Assembly: GCA_965197405.1 (NCBI GenBank)
Contig: OZ240206.1
Location: 62,001-126,000 of the forward strand
Source: G965197405 sp965197405
GTDB lineage: Bacteria; Chloroflexota; Dehalococcoidia; Lucifugimonadales; JAGWBF01
Length of the DNA: 64,000 bases
Reading direction: 5' to 3'
In this document: positions 49,884-58,569 of the stretch, piece after piece
How the letters are laid out: each line of letters starts with the position of its first letter
Position numbering within the stretch: position 1 is the stretch's first letter
Translations under genes and position numbers: made by a program
Notes under the pieces: generated by a model
Seen by the model: the letters and a program-made list of their open reading frames with translations, nothing else
What the model was told of the DNA's origin: nothing
The model's database searches: none

Positions 49884-51475
49884 CCAGCTTGATTGATCTC
49901 AGCCCCACCTATCTGGCAACTGTTGAGCGTATCCTCGCCGACCACGTGCCGGAGTGCGAGGTGCGGGCCTTCGGCTCCCGTGCAGCTTGGACCGCCAAGG
50001 ACTATTCCGACCTCGACCTCGCCATAATCGGTACAGGGCCGTTGGACCGGAGAACGCTTGGCCGGCTGAAGGAAGCCTTCGAGGAGTCTCGCTTGCCCAT
50101 GCGGGTGGACGTGCTCGACTGGCACACCGTCCCTGAGAGCTTCCGGAATGCCATCAAGCGGGGCTATGTGGTGGTGCAGGAGGGGGCGAAGCAAATGACA
50201 GACAGAGCAGCGGAGGGGAGTTGGCTCTACCATCCAGACTTCCCAGATCATTGGGATAGACAGCCGCTGTACTCATTAGCGCAATGGGTGAATGGGCTTG
50301 CTTTTCGGAATATCCAATTCAGTCCGACGGGCAAGCCAGTTATAAAGATTGCTGAAATTAAAGGGGGCATCTCCGGTCAGACCAAGTTCACTCACCAGGA
50401 TTTTGATGAGTCAGTTCGTGTCTGTCCCGGCGACCTGTTGTTTTCGTGGTCGGGGCAACCGGAAACTTCCATAGACGCGTTTTGGTGGAATGGCCCTGAG
50501 GGCTGGCTAAACCAGCATGTCTTTCGTGTTACGACCGACACAGATGTCGATACGACATTCTTCTACTACGTCCTGAGGTATTTGAAGCCCAACTTCGTTG
50601 GAATAGCGCGTAATAAACAGACCACAGGCTTGGGCCATGTTACAAGACGCGATCTGGAGAACATGGAAGTAGGGATCCCACCCCTCGCCGAACAGCGGGC
50701 CATCGCCCACGTCCTGGGCACGCTGGACGACAAGATAGAGCTGGACCGCCGGATGAACCAAACTTTGGAGCAAATGGCGCGGGCCATCTTCCAGGACTGG
50801 TTCGTGGACTTCGGCCCGGTGCGCGCCAAGCTGGAGGGCCGGGAACCCTACCTGCCCCCGGAGCTATGGTCCCTCTTCCCCGACCGCCTGGTGGACTCGG
50901 AGCTTGGGGACATCCCGGAGGGGTGGGGGGTAAAGGCGCTGGGCGAACTGATTGAATTGTCATACGGGAAAGCCTTGAAAGCGAGTGACCGTCAAGAAGG
51001 GACAATTCCAGTATATGGTTCAAACGGGCAAGTCGGATGGCACAATGAGCGCCTAGTAGCTGGCCCGGGCATTGTTGTTGGCCGGAAGGGGAACCCCGGG
51101 GTAGTCACATGGGTCGAAAGTGACTTCTTTCCCATAGACACGGCTTTCTATGTCACCCCTAAAGACGAAAGCCTAAATCTACAATTCCTCTTATACTCCT
51201 TGGACGGCCAAGGCCTGCCATCCATCGCGGCCGATTCAGCGGTGCCGGGTCTCAACAGAAATCTGGCTTACATGAATATCCAAGTTGTCCCTGATAAAAT
51301 AGTTGTAGGCTATTTTAAAGATTACATATCCACCATCTTTGAACGTCGTCATCAACTTGAGGAAGAATCCCGCTCCCTCGCTGCCCAGCGGGACGCGCTG
51401 CTGGCAAGGCTGGTGTCGGGGGAGGGGAGGGGGGACAGGCAGAGACAGATTTCATGCTTGGGAGGTTGCATTTGA
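49880..51475 (+). CDS. hsdS: MNT nucleotidyltransferase-HsdS fusion (type I specificity subunit)
   Basis: 531 residues in one frame. Residues 1-105 are a MNT-type nucleotidyltransferase with a full GSx10DxD motif (FGSRAAWTAKDYSDLDLAI). Residues 106-531 are a complete HsdS: first target-recognition domain ~118-265, conserved PPLAEQRAIAHVLGTLDDKIELDRRMNQTLEQ helix, second domain ~330-480, and the C-terminal helix ESRSLAAQRDALLARLVSGE. The HsdS part could also start alone at ATG 50195 (residue 106), preceded by GGAGGGGGCGAAGCAA, giving a 426-residue normal-length HsdS. So either a true fusion or two nested products is possible. Start ATG 49880 overlaps the hepT-like stop. Confidence 0.88.
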   Translation: MTSLIDLSPTYLATVERILADHVPECEVRAFGSRAAWTAKDYSDLDLAIIGTGPLDRRTLGRLKEAFEESRLPMRVDVLDWHTVPESFRNAIKRGYVVVQEGAKQMTDRAAEGSWLYHPDFPDHWDRQPLYSLAQWVNGLAFRNIQFSPTGKPVIKIAEIKGGISGQTKFTHQDFDESVRVCPGDLLFSWSGQPETSIDAFWWNGPEGWLNQHVFRVTTDTDVDTTFFYYVLRYLKPNFVGIARNKQTTGLGHVTRRDLENMEVGIPPLAEQRAIAHVLGTLDDKIELDRRMNQTLEQMARAIFQDWFVDFGPVRAKLEGREPYLPPELWSLFPDRLVDSELGDIPEGWGVKALGELIELSYGKALKASDRQEGTIPVYGSNGQVGWHNERLVAGPGIVVGRKGNPGVVTWVESDFFPIDTAFYVTPKDESLNLQFLLYSLDGQGLPSIAADSAVPGLNRNLAYMNIQVVPDKIVVGYFKDYISTIFERRHQLEEESRSLAAQRDALLARLVSGEGRGDRQRQISCLGGCI

Positions 51476-51488
51476 CTGAGGAGACTAA

Positions 51489-52458
51489 GAGCCTATCCTA
51501 AAAACCGGTGAAACCCGCTGAGTAGTGAATGAGGAAGGAGGCAGAGGAGCGGCTAAACTTGGGGAATGACGAAAGCGAAAGAACCCAAGCCGCCTCGACC
51601 ACCCCGCGCCGGCCCAGCCTCTCCGACCAACCCCACCACCGGCTCCTTCCAAGTATCCGACGAACTGTGGGAGGCACTGGCTCCACTCCTTCCCCAGCGG
51701 GTGAATACCCATCCCTTGGGCGGAGGCCGCCCCCGGGTCCCGGACCGGACCTGCGCCAACGGTATCTTCTACGTGCTTCGCACCGGTTGCCAGTGGAAGT
51801 CCTTGGATGCCACCGGCATTTGCTCCGGCTCCACCGCCCACCTGCGCTTTCAGGAATGGGCCGCCGCCGGGGTGTTCCTGGAGCTATGGCGGACCGGGCT
51901 GGAACGCTATGACGAATTGAAGGGTTTGGACTGGAGCTGGCTGAGCATGGACGGGGCCTTGACCAAATCCCCCTTGGGCGGGGGGAAAAACCGGTCCCAA
52001 CCCCACGGACCGGGGTAAGAGCGGGGTCAAACGCAGTCTCTTGACCGAAGCCGGGGGCATTCCGGTGGGGCTGGCAGTGGACGGGGCCAACCGCCACGAT
52101 ATGAAGCTGGTGCGGGCCACGGTGGACAGCCTCCCCGTGCCACGCCCCGCGCCCAGCCCGGAGCATCCCCAGGGTCTGTGCTTGGACAAGGGCTACGACT
52201 TTGATGAGGTGCGCCGGACCGTGGACGAGTTTGGCTTCACGGCCCACATACGCAGCCGTGGGGAAGAGGCTCAGGCCATCAAGAAAGAGGCCGGCTTCAA
52301 AGCCCGGCGCTGGGTGGTGGAACGCACCCACAGCTGGATGAACCGCTTCCGGCGCATTTTGGTCCGCTGGGACAAGTCTCCCACCAACTACATAGCCTTT
52401 CTTCATTTCGCCTGTGCCCTTATCGCTCTCAGAGCCGCCGGGTTATTAGGATAGGCTC
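51489..52458 (+). mobile_element. IS5-family (IS427/ISL2-like) insertion sequence
   Basis: A 970-bp element. Left end GAGCCTATCCTAA and its exact complement TTAGGATAGGCTC at the right end. Flanked by the 3-bp duplication TAA (51486-51488 and 52459-52461), as for IS5-group elements targeting TNA. It inserted 14 bases after the hsdS stop. Confidence 0.9.
51566..52454 (+). pseudogene. IS5-family transposase in two frames
   Basis: First frame (51566-52018) encodes the N-terminal part: FQVSDELWEALAPLLP, FYVLRTGCQWKSLD, and LSMDGALTKSPLGGG with the first catalytic Asp. The rest continues in the +1 frame: KTGPNPTDRGKSGVKRSLLT, GIPVGLAVDGANRHD, LCLDKGYD, and VVERTHSWMNRFR with the catalytic Glu. The switch lies at GGGGGGAAAAAC (51979-51991). 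This family often uses two ORFs joined by frameshifting; the shift required here is +1 (or -2), so programmed recoding, an indel and an assembly error are all possible. Confidence 0.85.
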
Positions 52459-53449
52459 TAAGAAGACTTGTTTCGTGATTGCTCCCATTGGAGAACCTGA
52501 TTCGGACATTCGCAAGCGATCCGACCAAGTTTTGCGCCACATTATCCGTCCAGCTGTGGAACCTCTTGGCTATGAACCTACTCGCGCTGACGACATAGCC
52601 CAGCCCGGCATCATCACCAGTCAAGTAATTCAGCATATCGTTGATGACGACCTCGTTATAGCTGACTTAACAGATCGAAATCCGAATGTGTTTTACGAGT
52701 TGGCTATCCGACATGCTATTGCCAGACCATTCGTCCAAGTTACGAAGTCTGGTGAGGATATTCCCTTTGATGTCGCTGGAACAAGAACAGTGTTTATTGA
52801 CCTCCAAGATCCCGATAGTGTAGCAAGCGCTAAATCGCAGATTGTGGAGCAAATCAAGACACTTGAAGAAAAGCCGTCTGACTTGGAAACTCCAATCACA
52901 GTGGCTATCGATCTCCAGCGTCTTCGAGGAAGTGAGAAACCGGATGAACGATTAATTGCGGAACTACTTGCCACGGTGACAGAGACTCGAAGAGGAGAAA
53001 GCCAAATTGTAGAAATATTGTCTATGAAGCTTGATGAAATTGAGCGATCCATTCTGACGTCTAATAGAGGAAGTCGGTCCCCTATTCCACAACAAATCAA
53101 AACATACCTCGTGCGCGATAGTAGCGGTGCGTATGATTTCGTCGTCGCAGTTAGCGGCTTTCGTGACGCTGCGCCTTGGATTTATGAAATTGGAATGGAA
53201 GTATTTAGGAGAGCTGTGGCCGGAGACATTGAAAGGGCCAGACAGATTTACAGTCAAATGGAGAGTCTTATCCGTTGGACAAGGCGCTTGTTGCCGGAAT
53301 CTTTGATGGAGATCGCGGAGTTGCTACCTATGCTATTTGAACGTATTCTTCGTCCGCCAAGGCAACGGAGAGAGAAAGATGACGACCTTCCATTCTAGTA
53401 CTGCTAACGAGGGCTTGGACTTGACAGTTGCGAACCTTAGATATTCATG

Positions 53450-53703
53450 ATGAACCGGAACGATGAGTTACGACAGAGAATCTTAAGTGGTCGGGCCGAT
53501 GCCAACATCCGCTTCGGCGAACTCCGGCTGTTCCTATTGCGCTTGGGATTCGTCGAGCGAGTGGGGGGGAGTCCCATATTTTCAGGAAAGAAGGCGTCCA
53601 CGAACGGATAAACTTGCAGCGTGACGGGAGCCACGCCAAGCCTCTTACGGTGCGACAGGTCAGGGGTGTAATTCTGAGATACCGGCTTGAAGAGGGAGAC
53701 TGA
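53450..53703 (+). pseudogene. hicA: HicA-type toxin gene, frameshifted at poly-G
   Basis: Frame 1 gives MNRNDELRQRILSGRADANI RFGELRLFLLRLGFVERVGG (split here to keep it short) and then the -1 frame gives HIFRKEGVHERINLQRDGSH and AKPLTVRQVRGVILRYRLEEGD up to TGA 53701-53703. Together this is an 84-residue HicA: FxELxxLLxxLGF, GSHHIF-like site with the catalytic His, and AKPxxVRQVR. The switch is at seven G, 53563-53569; one more G would give VGGESHIF. It overlaps hicB (TGATG). Confidence 0.8.
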
Positions 53704-53915
53704 TGCATAAGTACGAGATTATCATCTATTGGAGCAACGAGGACGGCGCCTTCGTCGCCGAAGCCCCGGAGCTTCCGGGATGCGCGGCCCACGGCGACAC
53801 CCAGGAGGCGGCGTTGCAGCACATCAACGAGGCCGTGGACTTATGGCTTGAGACGGCTCGGGAATTCGGGGACCCCGTTCCCGAACCCAAGGGCGAGCGC
53901 CTGATGCTGGCATGA
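53703..53915 (+). CDS. hicB: HicB-type antitoxin
   Basis: 70 residues of HicB fold: YEIIIYWSNEDGAFVAEAPELPGCAAHGDTQEAALQHINEAVDLWLE read in pieces, the partial RNase-H-like domain of HicB antitoxins. There is no C-terminal DNA-binding domain, as in short HicB forms. It overlaps the hicA-like frame before it and its TGA overlaps the ATG of hsdR (ATGA). Confidence 0.85.
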   Translation: MHKYEIIIYWSNEDGAFVAEAPELPGCAAHGDTQEAALQHINEAVDLWLETAREFGDPVPEPKGERLMLA

Positions 53916-56900
53916 CCACCCTCACCGAAGCCGATGTTGAACGGGCCGCCCTTTTCTGGCTGGAAGATCTGGGCTGGAGCGTGGCCCACGGGCGGGACAT
54001 CGCCCCGGATACGCCCGGCGCGGAGCGCGACGACTACGGGCAGGCGGTGCTGGAGCGTAGGCTGCGGGATGCGCTGGCCCGGCTGAACCTGGACCTGCCC
54101 GTCTCCGTGTTGGAGGACGCCCTTCGCAGGCTGACTCGCCCGGAGGGGGCGACGCGGGAGGCCCGCAACCGCGCCTTTCACCGGATGCTGGTGGCGGGTG
54201 TGACGGTGGAGTACCGGGCCGGTAATGGCTCCATCCGGGGTGCCCAGGTGCAGATCATTGATTTCGACAACCCGGCGGCCAACGACTGGCTGGCGGTCAA
54301 CCAGTTCACCGTCACCGACAACCGGAACACCCGCCGCCCCGACGTCGTGCTGTTCCTCAACGGACTGCCCCTGGGCGTCATCGAGCTGAAGAACCCTACC
54401 GACGAGGACGCCACCATCTGGACCGCCTGGCAGCAACTCCAGACATACAGGGCCGAACTGCCCACCCTGTTCTCCATGAATGAGATTCTCATGGTCTCGG
54501 ACGGGACACAGGCCCGCATCGGGACCCTCACCGCCGGGCAGGAGTGGTTCAAGCCTTGGCGCACCGTCACCGGGGAGACTTTGGCGGACCCGCACCTGAC
54601 GGAGCTACAGGTGATGCTGGAGGGCGTCTGCGAGGCGGGCCGCTTCCTGGCCCTGGTCCGGGACTTCATCGTGTTCGATGACGACCTGTCTTCCAGCCAG
54701 GCAGGCGGCGGCAATCTGGTCAAGAAGATGGCCGGCTATCACCAGTTCCACGCCGTCCGTACAGCCGTAGGGGAGACTCTCCGAGCGGCGGAGTTGCAGG
54801 AGGAAGAGCGGCGGATTGCCGAGGAGTGCGGGCGCTACGAGTCAGGCCGCAGGCCGGGTGGATCCCCAGGCGACCGGCGCATCGGCGTGGTGTGGCACAC
54901 CCAGGGGTCGGGCAAAAGCCTGACCATGGCCTTCTACGCCGGGGCCATCGTACGCGAGCCGGCCATGTCCAACCCGACCATCGTGGTCCTCACCGACCGC
55001 AACGACCTGGACGACCAGCTCTTCACCACCTTCTCCCGTTGCCAGGACCTGCTGCGCCAGCCTCCGGTACAGGCGGAGAGCAGGGCGGACCTGCGCGGCA
55101 AGCTGTCGGTGGAGTCCGGGGGAGTGGTGTTCACCACCATCCAGAAGTTCTTCCCCGAGGAGAGGGGCGACAGACATCCGGGGCTCTCGGAGAGGCATAA
55201 CATCGTGGTCATCGCGGACGAGGCCCACCGCAGCCAGTACGACTTCATTGACGGCTATGCCCGCCACATGCGGGACGCCCTGCCCAACGCCTCCTTCGTC
55301 GGCTTCACGGGAACTCCCATTGAGCTACAGGACGCCAACACTCGCGCCGTCTTCGGCGACTACATCAGCATCTATGACATCCAGCGTTCCGTTGAGGACG
55401 GGGCCACGGTCCCCATCTACTACGAGAGCCGCCTGGCCAGGCTGGCCCTGGACGAGGCCGAAAGACCCGCTATAGACCCGGACTTCGAGGAGGCCACCGA
55501 GGGGGAGGAGGTGGAGCGCAAGGAGCGGTTGAAGACCAGGTGGGCGCAATTGGAAGCCGTTGTCGGCACCGAGAAGCGGGTCAGGCAGATTGCCGAGGAC
55601 ATCGTTGCCCACTTCGAGCAGCGTCTTGAGGCGATGGACGGCAAAGCGATGATTGTCTGCATGAGCCGTCGCATCTGCATTGACCTCTACCGGGAATTGG
55701 TGCGCCTCCGCCCCCATTGGCAAGACGACGATGACGGCAAGGGAAGTATCAAAGTGGTGATGACCGGCTCGGCATCAGACCCGCCGGAGTGGCAGCCCCA
55801 CGTCAGGAATAAACCCCGTCGAGAGGTGCTGGCCAACCGGTTCCGCAACCCCGGCGACCCGTTCCGTGTAGTCCTGGTGCGGGATATGTGGCTCACCGGC
55901 TTCGACGCGCCCAGCCTCCACACCATGTACGTGGACAAGCCGATGCGGGGCCACGGGCTGATGCAGGCCATAGCCCGGGTCAACCGCGTGTTCAAGGACA
56001 AGCCCGGCGGCCTGGTGGTGGACTACCTCGGGCTGGCCCAGGACCTCAAGCAGGCGCTGGCCACCTACACCGAGAGCGGCGGCGCCGGGCGGACCAATTT
56101 GGACCAGGACGAGGCTGTGTCCGCGATGCTGGAGAAGCACGAGGTATGCTGTTCCCTGTTTCACGGCTTCGATTGGTCCAAGTGGACAGTAGGCACGGCC
56201 CAGGACCGGTTGGGCCTGCTTCCGGCAGCCCAGGAACACATACTGGCGCCGGAGCTAAGGGACGGCAGAGCACGCTACATTGCGGCAGTACGCGAGCTTT
56301 CCCAAGCCTTTGCCCTATCTGTGCCCCGCCCGGAAACCTTTCGCATCCGCGACGACGTAGGGTTCTTCCATGCGGTGCGGGCGGCGCTGTCCAAGGGAGT
56401 TGCGGGAGGAGCGCGCCCGGAAGAGGAGTTGGAACTGGCGGTGCGGCAAATCATCTCCAACGCGGTGGCTTCCGAGGGTGTGCTGGACATCTTCGCCGCG
56501 GCAGGGCTGGGCAAGCCGGACATATCGGTGCTGTCCGAAGGATTCCTGGCCGAGGTGCAGGGGATGCCCCAGCGCAACCTGGCAGTGGAGCTGCTGCAAA
56601 AGCTGCTCCGGGGCGAACTGGCAACCCGACGGCGCGCCAACGTGGTACAGGCCCGCTCCTTCGCCGAGATGCTGGAGCAGACCTTACGCCGCTACCAGAA
56701 CCGGGCCATAGAGGCGGCTCAGGTCATCGAGGAGCTAATCCAATTAGCGCGGGAAATGCGGGAAGCCGACGCACGCGGGGAGAAGCTGGGCATGTCCGAG
56801 GACGAGCTAGCCTTCTATGACGCGCTGGAGACCAACGACAGCGCGGTGCAGGTCCTTGGCGACGGAACACTCCGCGCGATAGCCCAAGAGCTGGTCGAGA

Positions 56901-57079
56901 CTGTCCGAAATAACGTCACGATTGACTGGACACTCCGGGAGAACGTGCGGGCGCAGCTTCGTGTCCTCGTGAGGCGAATCCTCCGCAAGCACGGCTACCC
57001 ACCCGATAAGCAGGAGAAGGCCACGCTGACGGTGTTGGAACAGGCCGAGGCGCTGTCGGGGGTGTGGGCGGGCGGTTAA
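53912..57079 (+). CDS. hsdR: Type I restriction endonuclease HsdR
   Basis: 1,055 residues. The N-terminal nuclease domain has RRPDVVLFLNGLPLGVIELK with the PD-(D/E)xK residues at about 145-165. The SF2 translocase has Walker A HTQGSGKSLTMAF (~330), DEAH-type VIADEAHRSQYDF (~433), GFTGTPIEL, and the C-terminal motif MWLTGFDAPSLHTMYVDKPM. A helical C-terminal domain binds HsdM-HsdS. It forms the restriction complex with hsdM and hsdS upstream; the intervening HicAB, IS and TIR-like gene separate it from them. Confidence 0.95.
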   Translation: MTTLTEADVERAALFWLEDLGWSVAHGRDIAPDTPGAERDDYGQAVLERRLRDALARLNLDLPVSVLEDALRRLTRPEGATREARNRAFHRMLVAGVTVEYRAGNGSIRGAQVQIIDFDNPAANDWLAVNQFTVTDNRNTRRPDVVLFLNGLPLGVIELKNPTDEDATIWTAWQQLQTYRAELPTLFSMNEILMVSDGTQARIGTLTAGQEWFKPWRTVTGETLADPHLTELQVMLEGVCEAGRFLALVRDFIVFDDDLSSSQAGGGNLVKKMAGYHQFHAVRTAVGETLRAAELQEEERRIAEECGRYESGRRPGGSPGDRRIGVVWHTQGSGKSLTMAFYAGAIVREPAMSNPTIVVLTDRNDLDDQLFTTFSRCQDLLRQPPVQAESRADLRGKLSVESGGVVFTTIQKFFPEERGDRHPGLSERHNIVVIADEAHRSQYDFIDGYARHMRDALPNASFVGFTGTPIELQDANTRAVFGDYISIYDIQRSVEDGATVPIYYESRLARLALDEAERPAIDPDFEEATEGEEVERKERLKTRWAQLEAVVGTEKRVRQIAEDIVAHFEQRLEAMDGKAMIVCMSRRICIDLYRELVRLRPHWQDDDDGKGSIKVVMTGSASDPPEWQPHVRNKPRREVLANRFRNPGDPFRVVLVRDMWLTGFDAPSLHTMYVDKPMRGHGLMQAIARVNRVFKDKPGGLVVDYLGLAQDLKQALATYTESGGAGRTNLDQDEAVSAMLEKHEVCCSLFHGFDWSKWTVGTAQDRLGLLPAAQEHILAPELRDGRARYIAAVRELSQAFALSVPRPETFRIRDDVGFFHAVRAALSKGVAGGARPEEELELAVRQIISNAVASEGVLDIFAAAGLGKPDISVLSEGFLAEVQGMPQRNLAVELLQKLLRGELATRRRANVVQARSFAEMLEQTLRRYQNRAIEAAQVIEELIQLAREMREADARGEKLGMSEDELAFYDALETNDSAVQVLGDGTLRAIAQELVETVRNNVTIDWTLRENVRAQLRVLVRRILRKHGYPPDKQEKATLTVLEQAEALSGVWAGG

Positions 57080-57269
57080 GGCGAAGGGGAAGCTACTAAG
57101 TTTACATATTTACTCACGTACCAGTAAAAGACCCTGGACCCAAGCGAGCAAGGCTTGCTACCAGGCTGGGCTGGGAGTAACATATCTCTTGTCTGAGACC
57201 ACGCTGATTTTTCGATTGGGCGGGTTGGCACAAAGCACCTCCATACTCAGTGAAGGAAACACACCCTTG

Positions 57270-58505
57270 ATGAGATGGTTCACTATCCTCGCTCTGCTGG
57301 CCGCTACAGGGGCCGCATGCTCTCAGGCTGAGCCTACGCTGACTCCAGCACCCACGGCCAGCTCGGTCCCCACACCAACCCCGGAGCCGACGCGTACCAT
57401 GCCGACGGATATTCCCAAAGCATCCAGCACCCAGGTCGGACCGGGGCCCACGCGTACCATGCCGGCCTCTACGCCATCTGTATCAACGCCACCAGCGCCA
57501 ACTCCCGGACCCCGGCGTGACCCTGCGAAAGGCCGTATCGCCTTTATATCCTTCAGAGATGGAGTTTCGGAAATATACACGATGGACGCCGACGGCTCCA
57601 ACCAGACCCGCCTGACGAATGACCCGGCATGGGAGGGCAGCCTCGCCTGGTCCCACGATGGCAGCAAGATTGTCTTCACCTCCAATAGAAACGACGGCTA
57701 TGTTGAGGCGTACGTAATGGACGCCGACGGCTCCAACCAGACTCGCCTGACGAATTACGCTCGCAGCGTTGGAGACCTCGCCTGGTCCCCCGACGACAGC
57801 AGGATTGCCTTCGCCCTATGGGGCGGTGGCAACGTCCACATATACGTGATGGATGCCGACGGCTCCAACCAGACCAGTCTCACCAGAGGCCCTTCAATAG
57901 ACGTCTCCCCCGTCTGGTCGCATGATGGCAGCAAAATCGCCTTCGTTTCCTATGGGGATAATCTCTTCTCTGACATATACGTAATGGATGCCGACGGCTC
58001 CAACCAGATCAATCTCACCAACCTTCCCTACACGGCCAAAGACCCGGCCTGGTCTCCCGATGGCAGCAAGATTGCCTTCATATACTTCGAGTCCGAAGGG
58101 GCCCACAGCTGGGATATATATGCGATGGATGCCGACGGCCTCAACCGGACCAACCTCACCAACCGTAACATCTTCGACAACAAGGTGCCCAAGGATTTTG
58201 CCTGGTCCCCCGACGGCAGCAAGATTGCCTTCACCTTCCACATGGATGAGAACTGGGACTTGTACACGATGGACGCCGACGGCTCCAACCAGACCAATCT
58301 CACCAACCGCGCCGTCTTCTCCATTAACCTGGCGCCGAGAGAGTCGGCATGGTCCCTCGACGGCAGCAAGATCGTCTTCAGCTCCCACAGGAATGCAAAT
58401 TGGGAGATATACGTGATGGATGCCGACGGGTCGGACCCGACCAACCTTACCAACAGTCCCGGGTTCGATTCCCACCCCGCTTGGCATCCGGGCGTTGCCC
58501 CGTAG
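57270..58505 (+). CDS. PD40/TolB-like beta-propeller lipoprotein
   Basis: 411 residues. Signal peptide MRWFTILALLAATGAACSQA with lipobox GAAC, a Pro/Thr-rich linker (residues ~20-85), and seven PD40 repeats with WSPDGSKIAF and YVMDADGSNQTRLT. Resembles the protein at 4880. The DxDGSNxTxLT repeats are likely Ca- or ligand-binding loops of an exported propeller. ATG 57270 with GAAGGAAA upstream is preferred over the upstream in-frame start at 57189, which would precede the signal peptide. A TCACGTACCAGTAA motif lies 140 bases upstream. Confidence 0.85.
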   Translation: MRWFTILALLAATGAACSQAEPTLTPAPTASSVPTPTPEPTRTMPTDIPKASSTQVGPGPTRTMPASTPSVSTPPAPTPGPRRDPAKGRIAFISFRDGVSEIYTMDADGSNQTRLTNDPAWEGSLAWSHDGSKIVFTSNRNDGYVEAYVMDADGSNQTRLTNYARSVGDLAWSPDDSRIAFALWGGGNVHIYVMDADGSNQTSLTRGPSIDVSPVWSHDGSKIAFVSYGDNLFSDIYVMDADGSNQINLTNLPYTAKDPAWSPDGSKIAFIYFESEGAHSWDIYAMDADGLNRTNLTNRNIFDNKVPKDFAWSPDGSKIAFTFHMDENWDLYTMDADGSNQTNLTNRAVFSINLAPRESAWSLDGSKIVFSSHRNANWEIYVMDADGSDPTNLTNSPGFDSHPAWHPGVAP

Positions 58506-58569
58506 CGCCGTAATGCCAGCCCAAGACGAAAGCTATACCAGAAATGATTCTCCATAAGGAGGGAAGGAC

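Larger units (their letters stand above)
51472..53398 (+). pseudogene. Nucleoside deoxyribosyltransferase/TIR-like gene interrupted by IS5-type element
   Basis: Removing the IS and one TAA copy joins TTG-ACT-GAG-GAG-ACT at 51472 with AAG-AAG-ACT-TGT-TTC-GTG (52460 on), restoring the start MTEETKKTCFVIAPIGEPDS in frame with the ORF 52475-53398. That TTG overlaps the hsdS stop and has GGGAGG upstream. The 307-residue remainder has DLVIADLTDRNPNVFYELAIRHAI, the pattern of nucleoside 2-deoxyribosyltransferase/TIR-like domains often found in defence genes, then a helical C-terminal region. It might still be translated from GTG 52475, but with loss of the first strand. It is more AT-rich than its neighbours. 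Confidence 0.78.
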
